Positions 53,897-63,093 are shown, counted from the stretch's first letter. The stretch: 64,000 nt of DNA from Candidatus Opimibacter skivensis (GCA_016722045.1 JADKGY010000001.1:1054001-1118000); one strand, 5' to 3'. Notes: generated by a model not told the origin, from the sequence alone. A program made the numbers and translations.

Positions 53897-55174
53897 CTAA
53901 TCATTGACAATTATCTGTCCACCGGGCTTACAATCTATCGTACCATAATTATGTACATATTTCTGTGGCTCCCCGTCCGTAAATAAATTTCCATACACAT
54001 CGATGTGTCCATGGTTGGTCAGGTGTCCATGTATCGTTAGCGTTGCCCCCGCAGGCACTGTTATCGTTGCCCCTTCCATGATCGTCATCCCCGAGATAAT
54101 TGTACTTCCTAAAGGCAACGTCATGCAATTCGTCATCGTGCAATTACATGGACTTACCCGTATACTATCCATTGCATTCGGCAACGCACCCGATAACCAA
54201 TTTGATACCGTATTCCAATTTGAATTAGTTCTTCCTAACCATACCGGGTATATCGAAGGGGATGGAATCTGGATAATATCGCCATATTGACTAAGGATCA
54301 TCGCATTAGTCACTTGATTCACATCCATTAAATTCAATCCAATCCATGACGGAGGAAGTGAAGTAGGCAACATCTGTAAAAAACTATATCGGGAAGTAAT
54401 ATTTGGAGCAAATGGTAATGATGGATTGCTACTTGGATCAGGATTCAAATTAGCATTCATCACATGACTGTTGTGAAATGTAGTCTGATAAGTTGATGCT
54501 TTATCCCAGTCCGTATATGTCACCATGCCCGCCTGCAACGTATCACTGAGATCAGGTCGCGAATATCGTCTATGCACAACCCAATCCTGATTTGGAAAAC
54601 GATACAAAACAAATATTACGGCACCCAATCGTATAAGCCTGATATCAGCTGTACTAAAATTAATAGATGTCAAATTAAGATCAGAGACACTGTTGATTGT
54701 GGATTTGACTTCAAAATGCGGCGCCGGGCATCCCGGGCAGGATGGATGACCCGTAGAGCCCCGCCCGATCGAAAGAAAAACATAATTTTCATGACCCGGC
54801 GACCAACCTGCAGCGCCATTAGTCAGCGTCTTAGGATTACGAATCATGAGACCCCCAAGACTAAAGGCAGATCCCGGAATAGCATTTTCAAGCCGGTTGC
54901 TCACCTGAATTGTTGTCGTCAGAACAAAACTACCCTGTACAAATTTATAAAACAACGGTCCTCTCCTATCTTCATACCATGTCACCGTGTAGGGCATCAT
55001 TGTAAATTCTCCGGGATGTGTAAGACTGATATCATGCATTTCCATGCATTGAATATTCCATCCTTCGGTTTGTTGAAGATCCAACCATTCTGTCAATCCA
55101 CATGGATTTTCAAAATGATCTGTCCATTGAGCATTTAATGGTATATTAATAAGTACCGAAAAAATGCTAAGCAT
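53897..55174 (-). CDS. Secreted protein with concanavalin-like and beta-helix parts
   Basis: 425 residues from the ATG at 55174 (a GTG at 55198 is the alternative). Signal peptide ends near LNAQ. The first half (WTDHFENPCGLTEWLDLQQTEGW, SFVLTTTIQVSNRLENAIPGS, WSPGHENYVFLSIGRG) looks like a concanavalin/DUF1349-type sugar-binding domain. The end has SNWLSGALPNAMDSIRV and repeated short strands (GATLTIHGHLTNHGHIDVYG), a beta-helix or dockerin-less stalk. No enzyme motif and no sorting domain seen. Confidence 0.7.
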   Translation of the reverse strand: MLSIFSVLINIPLNAQWTDHFENPCGLTEWLDLQQTEGWNIQCMEMHDISLTHPGEFTMMPYTVTWYEDRRGPLFYKFVQGSFVLTTTIQVSNRLENAIPGSAFSLGGLMIRNPKTLTNGAAGWSPGHENYVFLSIGRGSTGHPSCPGCPAPHFEVKSTINSVSDLNLTSINFSTADIRLIRLGAVIFVLYRFPNQDWVVHRRYSRPDLSDTLQAGMVTYTDWDKASTYQTTFHNSHVMNANLNPDPSSNPSLPFAPNITSRYSFLQMLPTSLPPSWIGLNLMDVNQVTNAMILSQYGDIIQIPSPSIYPVWLGRTNSNWNTVSNWLSGALPNAMDSIRVSPCNCTMTNCMTLPLGSTIISGMTIMEGATITVPAGATLTIHGHLTNHGHIDVYGNLFTDGEPQKYVHNYGTIDCKPGGQIIVND

Positions 55175-55448
55175 GATATTTATCTGCCAGGGTCTCACGT
55201 GATAAAGATAATATCAATATTGGAGCGAAATCCTTCCGGAATTTTCATTTTGACAAGCTGCTACTTTTGGTTTATAAATGGGCAATACATTTTAGTAATA
55301 GGTTTATCAATATGGGGTATAAATCCTCATTTGTGTTTCTCTCCAATATTGACAGACTTTCAGGTTAATACCTTTAAAGGAGAGCCCATACATTATCCAA
55401 ATAGGTTTTCTTTCAAAGTTTCAATCCTCTCTTTCCGCTCAAAACCTG

Positions 55449-55456
55449 TAATTTTG
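55449..55456 (+). promoter_or_regulatory. Candidate hmgA promoter -7 box TAATTTTG
   Basis: Exact TAnnTTTG match 13 bp before the hmgA ATG. In the same 295-bp gap a 12-base inverted pair (tcaatattggag near 55212 and its complement near 55339) is present; function unknown. Confidence 0.4.
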
Positions 55457-55469
55457 AAGAAAAAATAGC

Positions 55470-56627
55470 ATGCCCATATACCATAAACTCGGTTCAATTC
55501 CTCCGAAGCGTCATACCATCTTTGAGAAACCTGGTGGCGGAATTTATTACGAGCAGCTTTTTGGAACGGTGGGATTTGACGGGATGGCCTCCTTGCTATA
55601 CCATCTTCACAGGCCCACACAGGTCAAAAGCATTGGTGCCCCAAGGGACGTTACACCTACCATCGCCGTCGAACGAAACCTTACATCCCGAATTTTAAAA
55701 GGATTTGAAGTCCCGGAAGGGGGAGACATCGTCGATTCCCGGCATCCTTTATTGGTTAACAAAGACATCCATATTGGTCTCGCCGCTCCTACCAGGTCGT
55801 TGACCAATTATTTTTATAAAAATGCAGATTGCGACGAATTAATTTTTATCCACAGGGGCTCAGGTACGCTTCGCACTTTCCTTGGAAATATTCCCTTCGA
55901 ATATGGCGACTACCTGGTGATTCCACGAGGTATGATTTATCAGATGGATTTTGATACCACTGAAAATAAAATCTTATACGCTGAATCATTCCATCCCATC
56001 TATACGCCAAAAAGATATAGAAACTGGTTTGGACAATTACTGGAACACTCTCCATTTTGCGAGCGCGATTATAAATTACCATCAGGTCTTGTGACGCATG
56101 ATGAGAAAGGCGATTTTCTGATCAAAATCAAAAAACAAGGATTCATGCACGAACTGGTTTATGCCACACATCCTTTTGATGTTGTTGGTTGGGATGGATA
56201 TAATTTTCCATATGGCTTTTCAATTCATAATTTTGAACCCATTACGGGCCGCGTTCATCAGCCCCCACCAGTCCATCAGACTTTTGAAACAAAAGCATAT
56301 GTTGTATGCTCGTTCGTTCCTCGCTTGTTTGACTATCATCCGAAGGCCATTCCTGCACCTTACAATCATAGTAATATTGATTCAGATGAAATGATCTATT
56401 ATGTCGATGGTGATTTTATGAGCAGAAATAATATCCAGCAAGGTTATATCACTCTGCATCCCGCAGGTATCCCACATGGACCAGCTCCCGGTGCTTACGA
56501 ACGAAGCATAGGTGTAAAATCCACTGAAGAACTTGCCGTCATGATTGACACTTTCGCACCTCTTATGGTTACTGAACATGCCCTGGCGATTGATGATGGA
56601 AAATATTTTCAATCGTGGCTGGAGTAA
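55470..56627 (+). CDS. hmgA: Homogentisate 1,2-dioxygenase
   Basis: Iron(II) enzyme opening the ring of homogentisate to maleylacetoacetate. Family text: HIGLAAPTRSLTNYFYKNADCDELIF, FEYGDYLVIPRGMIYQM, FGWDGYNFPY-type block seen as DVVGWDGYNFPYGFSIHNFEPITGRVHQPPPVHQTF, and DEMIYYVDGDFMSRNNIQ with the metal-binding His/Glu set. 385 residues. First of three tyrosine-degradation genes on this strand. Confidence 0.95.
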   Translation: MPIYHKLGSIPPKRHTIFEKPGGGIYYEQLFGTVGFDGMASLLYHLHRPTQVKSIGAPRDVTPTIAVERNLTSRILKGFEVPEGGDIVDSRHPLLVNKDIHIGLAAPTRSLTNYFYKNADCDELIFIHRGSGTLRTFLGNIPFEYGDYLVIPRGMIYQMDFDTTENKILYAESFHPIYTPKRYRNWFGQLLEHSPFCERDYKLPSGLVTHDEKGDFLIKIKKQGFMHELVYATHPFDVVGWDGYNFPYGFSIHNFEPITGRVHQPPPVHQTFETKAYVVCSFVPRLFDYHPKAIPAPYNHSNIDSDEMIYYVDGDFMSRNNIQQGYITLHPAGIPHGPAPGAYERSIGVKSTEELAVMIDTFAPLMVTEHALAIDDGKYFQSWLE

Positions 56628-56631
56628 ATAT

Positions 56632-56747
56632 CTGGTGATCGCGTGATCTGGTGATTTAGTGATCAAAAAATATTGGAATTTAGAGGCAAAATCGAAAATC
56701 GAAAATCCAAATTCAAATCCAAAATCGTAAATCTTAAATCTTAAATT
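56632..56747 (+). repeat. Octamer array after hmgA and heptamer array before fahA
   Basis: 8-bp units ctggtgat / cgcgtgat / ttagtgat at 56632-56664, five bases after the hmgA stop; then 7-bp units aaaatcg changing to aatctta at 56690-56747, ending three bases before the fahA start. The second part is antisense in type to the gatttga arrays. Confidence 0.8.
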
Positions 56748-56749
56748 CT

Positions 56750-58006
56750 TTGAACTCCTGGTTTCCAATTCCTTCAAATTCTGATTTCTCTATCCACAAT
56801 ATCCCTTTCGGCATTGGCACCATCGCCGATGGAAGGCATTTTGCATGCACACGCATCGGGGATCATGTGCTTAACCTAAGTGCATTGGCTTCAACTGGTT
56901 TCTTTAAGGGCTTAGTCAGCGATGAAAGTGTTTTTGATAAACCTGTGTTGAATGATTTTATTCAACTGGGAAAACCGGTGACAAATGAGGTCCGGCAACG
57001 AATTCAAAATGCATTGTCGGATGATCATTCCCCTTTGCGACAGATGCCTCAATTATTCATTCCTTTGGATGATGTTGTGATGCATCTTCCTGTTCATATC
57101 GGAGACTATACAGATTTCTATTCGAGCATTGAACATGCTACTAATGTTGGTAAAATGTTTCGGGATCCTGAAAATGCACTTCTGCCTAATTGGCGGCATC
57201 TGCCGGTGGGTTATCATGGACGAGCTTCTTCAATAGTGGTCAGTGGCACACCTATTCATCGTCCCTCGGGTCAGGTAAAACCAAAGGATGCTGAATCACC
57301 CGTTTTCATTCCTACTCAGCGACTTGATTTCGAACTTGAGATAGGTTTCATCATTGGTAAAGATTCTTATCTCGGTTCAAGTATTACGACTGCAGAAGCA
57401 GAAGAATATATATTTGGACTTGTACTTTTCAATGATTGGTCCGCTCGTGATATTCAGGCATGGGAGTATGTCCCGCTGGGTCCTTTTTTAGCAAAGAATT
57501 TTGCCTCATCGATGTCACCCTGGATAGTTACGCTTGAAGCACTGAATGACTTCAGAGTGTCCGGCGTCACACAAGAACCTAAGGTCCTCCCCTATCTTGA
57601 GTTTGATGGAAAAAGAAATTATAATGTTTCATTAGAAGTTGCAATTACACCGATAGGTCATGAGGAAGCTATAGTGACAAAGTCAAATTTCAAATACATG
57701 TATTGGAACATGTGCCAGCAACTTGCACATCACACATCAAATGGTTGTAACGTGTGCGTTGGTGATCTGATGGCCTCAGGCACCATCAGCGGGCACGATA
57801 AGGGGTCATTTGGCTCTATGCTCGAAATATGCTGGGGAGGAAAAAATCCAATAACACTATCTGATGGGAAGCTGCGTTCTTTTATTGAAGATGGCGACCG
57901 GGTAACGATCAGGGGATGGGCCGAAAATCAGGAAAAACGAATCGGTTTTGGCGAAGTTTATAACCGAATCATAAATGAAACATGGCCTGGACTAGCTGCT
58001 CAATGA
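56750..58006 (+). CDS. fahA: Fumarylacetoacetase
   Basis: Hydrolyses fumarylacetoacetate to fumarate and acetoacetate. Blocks: FGIGTIADGRHFACTRIGDHVLNLSAL, GDYTDFYSSIEHATNVGKMFR, VGYHGRASSIVVSGTPIHRPSGQ, FELEIGFIIGKDS, FNDWSARDIQAWEYVPLGPF and CVGDLMASGTISGHDKGSFGSMLE. 418 residues. The start is a TTG at 56750; no ATG is available upstream within the repeat. Lies between hmgA and hppD on the same strand. Confidence 0.95.
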   Translation: MNSWFPIPSNSDFSIHNIPFGIGTIADGRHFACTRIGDHVLNLSALASTGFFKGLVSDESVFDKPVLNDFIQLGKPVTNEVRQRIQNALSDDHSPLRQMPQLFIPLDDVVMHLPVHIGDYTDFYSSIEHATNVGKMFRDPENALLPNWRHLPVGYHGRASSIVVSGTPIHRPSGQVKPKDAESPVFIPTQRLDFELEIGFIIGKDSYLGSSITTAEAEEYIFGLVLFNDWSARDIQAWEYVPLGPFLAKNFASSMSPWIVTLEALNDFRVSGVTQEPKVLPYLEFDGKRNYNVSLEVAITPIGHEEAIVTKSNFKYMYWNMCQQLAHHTSNGCNVCVGDLMASGTISGHDKGSFGSMLEICWGGKNPITLSDGKLRSFIEDGDRVTIRGWAENQEKRIGFGEVYNRIINETWPGLAAQ

Positions 58007-58010
58007 AGCG

Positions 58011-58018
58011 TATATTTG
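58011..58018 (+). promoter_or_regulatory. Candidate hppD promoter -7 box TATATTTG
   Basis: Exact TAnnTTTG match 27 bp before the hppD ATG and 4 bp after the fahA stop. Confidence 0.45.
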
Positions 58019-58045
58019 CACCTGAAAGTAAAAGATGATTAAATT

Positions 58046-59179
58046 ATGTCTGTTCTAACACAAAAAGAAACGCTCTCACCAGAGACTCTGGAAGATTTTC
58101 TTCCGATTAATGGCACTGATTATGTTGAATTGTATGTAAGCAATTCAAAACAGGCTGCCCATTATTACAAAACCGCATTTGGCTTTCAATCCTGGGCTTA
58201 CAAAGGACTTGAAACCGGTGAAAAAGATATCGAATCCTACGTGGTCATCCAGGATAAGATCCGGCTTGTACTCACTTCCCCTTTGCATAGCGATACACCT
58301 ATAGGTCGTCACATCGATAAGCATGGAGATGGTGTAAAAGTAATCGCCCTGTGGGTAGATGATGCAACCGACGCATGGGAACAAACGACAGCACGCGGAG
58401 CAAAATCTTTCATGTCACCTACTGTTGAAGAAGATCAGTATGGACATGTAGTTCGCGCAGGCATACATACATATGGTGAAGTGATTCACATGTTTGTCGA
58501 ACGTAAAGATTATCAAGGCCCGTTTCTTCCGGGTTATGGAGAATGGAAAACAAATTATAATCCAGAATCAACAGGATTAAAATATGTTGATCACATGGTC
58601 GGAAATGTGGAGCTTGGAAAAATGAATCATTGGGTAAAATTCTATGAAGATGTCATGGGATTTACCAATATCATCACGTTTGATGACAAAGATATTTCTA
58701 CAGAATACACAGCTTTGATGAGTAAAGTGATGAGTAGTGGAAATGGCAGAATAAAATTTCCAATCAATGAACCTGCTGCAGGAAAAAAGAAATCACAGAT
58801 CGAAGAATATCTTGATTTCTACGAAGGCGCAGGCGTACAACATCTTGCTGTCGCTACTGACAATATCATTGAGACTGTAACTACACTTCGTGACAGAGGT
58901 GTTGAATTCCTCAGAGTCCCAGCGACCTATTATGAAACTGTACTTGATCGCGTAGGTCATATAGACGAAGACCTGGAACCACTCAGGGATTTAGGTATTC
59001 TCATTGACCGCGATCCGGAAGGATATCTTCTTCAGATATTCACCCGCCCTGTACAATCAAGACCCACCATGTTTTTTGAAATTATTCAACGCAAAGGCGC
59101 GCGTTCTTTTGGTAAGGGAAATTTTAAAGCTCTGTTTGAAGCGATTGAAAGGGAGCAGGAACTGAGAGGAACATTGTAG
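58046..59179 (+). CDS. hppD: 4-hydroxyphenylpyruvate dioxygenase
   Basis: Iron(II) enzyme making homogentisate from 4-hydroxyphenylpyruvate. Two vicinal-oxygen-chelate halves: N-terminal DYVELYVSNSKQAAHYYKTAFGF and C-terminal KYVDHMVGNVELGKMNHWVKFYEDVMGF. Iron ligands are the His of VDHMVG, the His of GVQHLAVAT and the Glu of MFFEIIQRKGARSFGKGNFKALFE. 377 residues. Supplies the substrate of HmgA two genes upstream. Confidence 0.95.
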   Translation: MSVLTQKETLSPETLEDFLPINGTDYVELYVSNSKQAAHYYKTAFGFQSWAYKGLETGEKDIESYVVIQDKIRLVLTSPLHSDTPIGRHIDKHGDGVKVIALWVDDATDAWEQTTARGAKSFMSPTVEEDQYGHVVRAGIHTYGEVIHMFVERKDYQGPFLPGYGEWKTNYNPESTGLKYVDHMVGNVELGKMNHWVKFYEDVMGFTNIITFDDKDISTEYTALMSKVMSSGNGRIKFPINEPAAGKKKSQIEEYLDFYEGAGVQHLAVATDNIIETVTTLRDRGVEFLRVPATYYETVLDRVGHIDEDLEPLRDLGILIDRDPEGYLLQIFTRPVQSRPTMFFEIIQRKGARSFGKGNFKALFEAIEREQELRGTL

Positions 59180-59220
59180 TGAATAGTGAGTGGTGAATGG
59201 TGAGTGGTGAGACGTGAATT
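59176..59220 (+). repeat. Heptamer array at hppD stop (gtggtga)
   Basis: Six 7-bp units, gtagtga, atagtga, gtggtga and so on; the TAG stop is in the first unit and each later unit carries TGA. The rest of the 220-bp gap to 59400 is AT-rich with no gene. Confidence 0.85.
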
Positions 59221-59399
59221 GTTACTCTTAATTTTCTATGTGACTACCTATGTGTTCTATGTGTCTATGTGGTTCATTTTTTCTCGTCATGCTAGAAATA
59301 TAATGTATCTGTAATAATCACTATTGAATAAGCTGAACAAATCTTAATAAATCTTATTTTTTCTTAACAAATCTGCGTCCAAAAATTTAAAATTCACAA

Positions 59400-60005
59400 T
59401 TGAACACTCCACTTGTAAACCCCATTCCCGAAACCGATCCTTCAATTACGGAACTTGTAAAATTCTATAACGAAACATTAGGTTTCTGTCCCAATAGTGT
59501 CCGCACGATGCAGATCAGGCCTCATCTTGCTGAAGCATTTATAAATTTAAATAAAGCTGTGATGGAAAATCATGGCCGCGTGACAAGTGCATTGAAAAGA
59601 TTGATTGCCTATATCTCAAGCTACACCACCGGATGTCAATATTGCCAGGCACATGGAATCAGAGCAGCTGAACGATATGGCGCATCAGAAGATCAGTTGC
59701 TTCATATCTGGGATTACAAAACACATACTTCTTTTTCAGAAGCCGAAAGAGCTGCTTTGGATTTTTCTGTCGCAGCTTCATCAGTTCCAAATGCTGTTGA
59801 TGATACAATAGCGGAAAATCTCCGGCAGTATTGGGATGATGGCGAAATCGTTGAAATCACCGGAGTCATTGCACTCTTCGGTTTTCTCAATCGATGGAAT
59901 GATTCAATGGGAACAACTATCGAACAAGGCGCAATAGCTTCTGGTCTGCAGCATTTGTCTACTCATGGTTGGACCGGTGGAAAGCATTTGAGAAACAAAT
60001 CTTAA
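59400..60005 (+). CDS. Carboxymuconolactone decarboxylase (AhpD-like) family protein
   Basis: 201 residues. The AhpD-type redox site CxxC...H is in SYTTGCQYCQAHGIRAAERYG, preceded by ALKRLIAYISS. Proteins of this kind are peroxidase partners or unknown reductases; no carboxymuconolactone pathway is nearby. The start is a TTG at 59400; the first internal Met is about 40 residues in, so the TTG is likely. Downstream of hppD, but no evidence of a shared transcript. Confidence 0.8.
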   Translation: MNTPLVNPIPETDPSITELVKFYNETLGFCPNSVRTMQIRPHLAEAFINLNKAVMENHGRVTSALKRLIAYISSYTTGCQYCQAHGIRAAERYGASEDQLLHIWDYKTHTSFSEAERAALDFSVAASSVPNAVDDTIAENLRQYWDDGEIVEITGVIALFGFLNRWNDSMGTTIEQGAIASGLQHLSTHGWTGGKHLRNKS

Positions 60006-60106
60006 TACCAACATCGAAATCAATACGCAAATGTTTACGTCGTGAGTCCGGCATCCGGCATCCATTAATCCGGCATCCAAAAAATATGCAATCCTTAAGT
60101 AAATAA

Positions 60107-60832
60107 ATGAAAATTAAAAAGAGATGGTACATTCTCATTGGCTTCATTCTCCTCATGGGTTTTATGTCCTTACCTGAAATATTCCATGTCAACGAAGGTG
60201 AAAGCGAATCAATAGGTAGCGTCAGGAATGGCAAATTGAAAAATGGCTGGCTGATGCCCTACAAAGGTGTAAACTTTCGCTACTTCAGCCCATTCAGCTA
60301 CTACATTCTCAACAATGGTTATGTCAATTCATCAGTGTATGCAACTCTCATCGATGCTTACAAAACATGCGAGACAACATGCTTCGGTAAAAAATTCAGA
60401 CTGATGGAATGCACCGGAAAACATGGTGGCCGCATGCTGATCCACTGGACACATCAAAATGGAACAAGTGTAGATTTCATGGTCCCGGTGATGAGAGGTG
60501 ATGAATCCGGCAGCTGGATCAACAGGCTTGGCATGCTTCATTATCTTCTCAAATTCAATGAATATGGCCAATCTTCTTTTGGCCACAAAACAGTCATCGA
60601 TTTTGAAACGATGGCCAGACATATCATCGCTATTGACGATGCAGCTAAAGAGCATGGATTACGGATCCGTAAAATTCTATTCAACGAATATATGCACGGT
60701 GAATTATTTGCAACACCATCAGGAAAAATATTAGAAGAAAGACATTTAAATTTTATTCCTCATCTAAATAATCTGATCAACATGGTACATGACGATCATT
60801 ATCATATTGACTTTGAGTTTGCAGAGAGGTGA
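60107..60832 (+). CDS. LAS/MepA-like metallopeptidase, probable murein endopeptidase
   Basis: 241 residues with an N-terminal membrane anchor or signal (YILIGFILLMGFMSL). The zinc-site layout of LAS enzymes is present: His in GRMLIHWTHQNGTSVDFMVP with an Asp seven residues on (HxxxxxxD), and near the end DDHYHIDFEFAE (HxH). This resembles penicillin-insensitive murein endopeptidase. Two Cys pairs in ETTCFGKKFRLMECTG. Family assignment moderate. Confidence 0.55.
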   Translation: MKIKKRWYILIGFILLMGFMSLPEIFHVNEGESESIGSVRNGKLKNGWLMPYKGVNFRYFSPFSYYILNNGYVNSSVYATLIDAYKTCETTCFGKKFRLMECTGKHGGRMLIHWTHQNGTSVDFMVPVMRGDESGSWINRLGMLHYLLKFNEYGQSSFGHKTVIDFETMARHIIAIDDAAKEHGLRIRKILFNEYMHGELFATPSGKILEERHLNFIPHLNNLINMVHDDHYHIDFEFAER

Positions 60833-60890
60833 GAGGAGTGAGAGAAGTGAGAGGAGTGAGAGAAGTGAGAGAAGTGAGAGAAGTGAGAAA
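60828..60890 (+). repeat. 9-bp array (gtgagagaa) at stop of the peptidase
   Basis: About seven 9-bp units gtgagagga / gtgagagaa; the TGA stop of the gene is inside the first unit. Period 9 keeps TGA in a single frame. Confidence 0.9.
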
Positions 60891-60925
60891 GTAAGAATTA
60901 ATTGAGAACACATTTTTTGGTGGCC

Positions 60926-60956
60926 ACTCACGTTTCACGACTCACGTTTCACGTCA
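60926..60956 (-). repeat. Heptamer array at stop of the MFS gene
   Basis: On the minus strand CGTGAAA and CGTGAGT alternate (four 7-bp units) beginning at the TGA stop. Convergent with the array of the neighbouring peptidase gene. Confidence 0.8.
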
Positions 60957-62210
60957 AACAGTCTCCGTATAATCAAGATCCGCATCAAACGTCTCCTTCA
61001 TCTTCCAAAGGGACAGAAATGAAATAGCAGACAGGATCACGGCCATGACCATCCCTGCATGCAATATATTTCCGGAAAATGTTTTGTCTCTGAAAAACTG
61101 GTACATGATGATGATCAGCGGAAGTGATCCGCGTACGAAATTAGGAACCGTAGTTGTCACTGTAGATCTGATATTCGTTCCAAATTGTTCGGCGGCAATG
61201 GTCACAAATATGACCCAATATCCGACTGAAAAACCCATCACTGTGCATATCAAATAAAAAGTCGAATTAGATATCCCGTACGCATTGAGATAGATAAAAA
61301 TCATAAGGAGGTTCATCGAAAGGAATATCGCCATTACTTTTTTCCTGCTTTTCAAATATTGACTGAGCAAACCAGTCGTAATATCCCCAAGCACCAAACC
61401 AAAATAAGTCCATGCAATAGCTTTCCCTGCGGTAATCGCAGCAGCATCCTGTACACCAAGAAATTTTGCAAATTCAGGTGCGAAAGTCACTAACACACCG
61501 ACATGAAACCATAAGGGTATGCCGATAAGAATGCAGCGCAAATATTTAGAAAGCCTTTTCCAGTCCGTAAACAAAGAAATAAACTTGCCTCTGCCTGCAT
61601 CTGTTTGCTCCAGTTGCTTATACAAATGAGATTCGCGTACACTGAGTCGCAGGATTAACAATAATAAGCCAAGCACTCCCCCTGCAAAATAACATAACCT
61701 CCAATCACCGAGCGTCTGGTATACAAGATTTGCAACGATAGCACCAAATAACCCAACGGATGCAACGATCATCGTCCCATATCCTCGCTTAGTCTTTGGA
61801 AGTGATTCAGTGACTAATGTGATACCGGCTCCTAATTCTCCCGCAAGCCCTATTCCGGCTACCAGGCGACAAATAGCATAAGCTTCCACAGATTGCACCA
61901 TCCCATTCGCAATGTTTGCCAAAGAGTAAAGAATGATGGAACCAAAGAGGACAGACAATCGTCCTTTCTTGTCACCAAGTATTCCCCAGAAAATTCCACC
62001 CAGCAACATGCCATACATCTGCATGCTGATCAGAAACTCACCCTGATCTCTGTTGGCCTCCCCTATAATGCCAAGATCCGTTAGACTTGCCTTCCGTACG
62101 ATACCAAACAAGAGTATATCATAGATATCAACAAAATAGCCCAGTGCAGCAACAATGACGATTGGCGTCAAGAGCCTTGTAGAAACAGGTTTTACTTCTT
62201 GCATTTCCAA
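60954..62210 (-). CDS. MFS transporter (sugar/organic-acid type)
   Basis: 418 residues with about 12 membrane helices. The cytoplasmic loop motif GxLxDxxGRR is visible as GILGDKKGRLSVLFGS, and RLVAGIGLAGELGAGITLVTESLP plus the second-half loop SQYLKSRKKVM place it in the metabolite-proton symporter type. Substrate unknown. Met1 or Met3 may be the start. Follows the SH3 gene on the same strand with a 178-bp gap holding repeat copy B. Confidence 0.88.
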   Translation of the reverse strand: MEMQEVKPVSTRLLTPIVIVAALGYFVDIYDILLFGIVRKASLTDLGIIGEANRDQGEFLISMQMYGMLLGGIFWGILGDKKGRLSVLFGSIILYSLANIANGMVQSVEAYAICRLVAGIGLAGELGAGITLVTESLPKTKRGYGTMIVASVGLFGAIVANLVYQTLGDWRLCYFAGGVLGLLLLILRLSVRESHLYKQLEQTDAGRGKFISLFTDWKRLSKYLRCILIGIPLWFHVGVLVTFAPEFAKFLGVQDAAAITAGKAIAWTYFGLVLGDITTGLLSQYLKSRKKVMAIFLSMNLLMIFIYLNAYGISNSTFYLICTVMGFSVGYWVIFVTIAAEQFGTNIRSTVTTTVPNFVRGSLPLIIIMYQFFRDKTFSGNILHAGMVMAVILSAISFLSLWKMKETFDADLDYTETV

Positions 62211-62289
62211 ACTTGATGTAGGTTAATGGTCAGATACATTTCAACGACTCCGAAAAGTATAATTTCAAAATGGAATTAACGAAAGCAAC

Positions 62290-62362
62290 TCCTCCTTGGT
62301 TGCTGAGCTGTCGAACGAGGACAAGAATGGCAGGTCGAAGCATCAGGGGGCCGGAGGGTAAA
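62290..62362 (+). repeat. Dispersed intergenic repeat, copy B
   Basis: Holds TGCTGAGCTGTCGAACGAGG and GGTCGAAGCATCAGGGGG; the first and last parts match copy A in order and spacing. Intergenic; antisense fragment frames here are not genes. Confidence 0.6.
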
Positions 62363-62388
62363 ATGAGAAGCCTTTCCAACACAGATAA

Positions 62389-63093
62389 TCAATCCCCTGT
62401 AATCAACGCGGAAATCTTCCACTTGCCTGACGATTCTTTATAGAGAAAAAGTCGAGGACCCATAAGATTATATACAAATCTCCAGTTTACCCAGCCTTTT
62501 TTATCCTTTCCATAAGTTTCAATCTTATACCATTCAGGTTCTCCCAATCCATTTGAACCTGAAGTTATTTGCAATCCTTGCTTAGTGTCGGTCATAAATC
62601 GAATGATGTCATATGACAATTGAGCTACAACTTCACCTTTGATATTCGGCTTAGATCTGAGATTCACATTTTTACCGGTGATGACACCCATGTCATAATA
62701 GTCATCTTCAATACTAAGATCAAGAGCATAGGTATAGGGAAATACAAATTGAAATTTTCCTGAATGGTCAGCCGTATCATGTAGAAATACGCCTCCCATT
62801 TCTACCGTCCGCATAACAATACGCCAAAAATCAGAAGAATCATTATCCACATCCCAGTTCTTAATAAAGGACTCCTTGTTCAAATCACTATCCACACTGC
62901 TCTCCGCATCATCTGCAAGTGACTTCATGACCCAGGTCTGATCACGGTCGGCAACAGCTTTCTTCAGATCAGTGACGAAGGCCAAAAGTGAAGGGTCCGT
63001 ATTTGTTTCATCTCTTGGCGGATATGGTTTTTGTTGCGCGGAAACTGCCTGTATCAACAGCCAACTGATCACGATCACAAAATATTTTTTCAT
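62389..63093 (-). CDS. Secreted protein with bacterial SH3 domain
   Basis: 234 residues with a signal peptide (FVIVISWLLIQAVSAQ). The N-terminal half is an unknown helical domain (LAFVTDLKKAVADRDQTWVM and DFWRIVMRTVEMGG). The C-terminal half is a bacterial SH3 fold: VITGKNVNLRSKPNIKGEVV, and WYKIETYGKDKKGWVNWRFV. SH3b domains often bind peptidoglycan. It overlaps the permease gene by 4 bp (ATGA), so it is translated with it. Confidence 0.8.
   Translation of the reverse strand: MKKYFVIVISWLLIQAVSAQQKPYPPRDETNTDPSLLAFVTDLKKAVADRDQTWVMKSLADDAESSVDSDLNKESFIKNWDVDNDSSDFWRIVMRTVEMGGVFLHDTADHSGKFQFVFPYTYALDLSIEDDYYDMGVITGKNVNLRSKPNIKGEVVAQLSYDIIRFMTDTKQGLQITSGSNGLGEPEWYKIETYGKDKKGWVNWRFVYNLMGPRLFLYKESSGKWKISALITGD

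Noticed and set aside
55199..55468. 89-residue plus-strand frame before hmgA
   Set aside because: GTG start, no recognisable pattern, and it covers the promoter region of hmgA.
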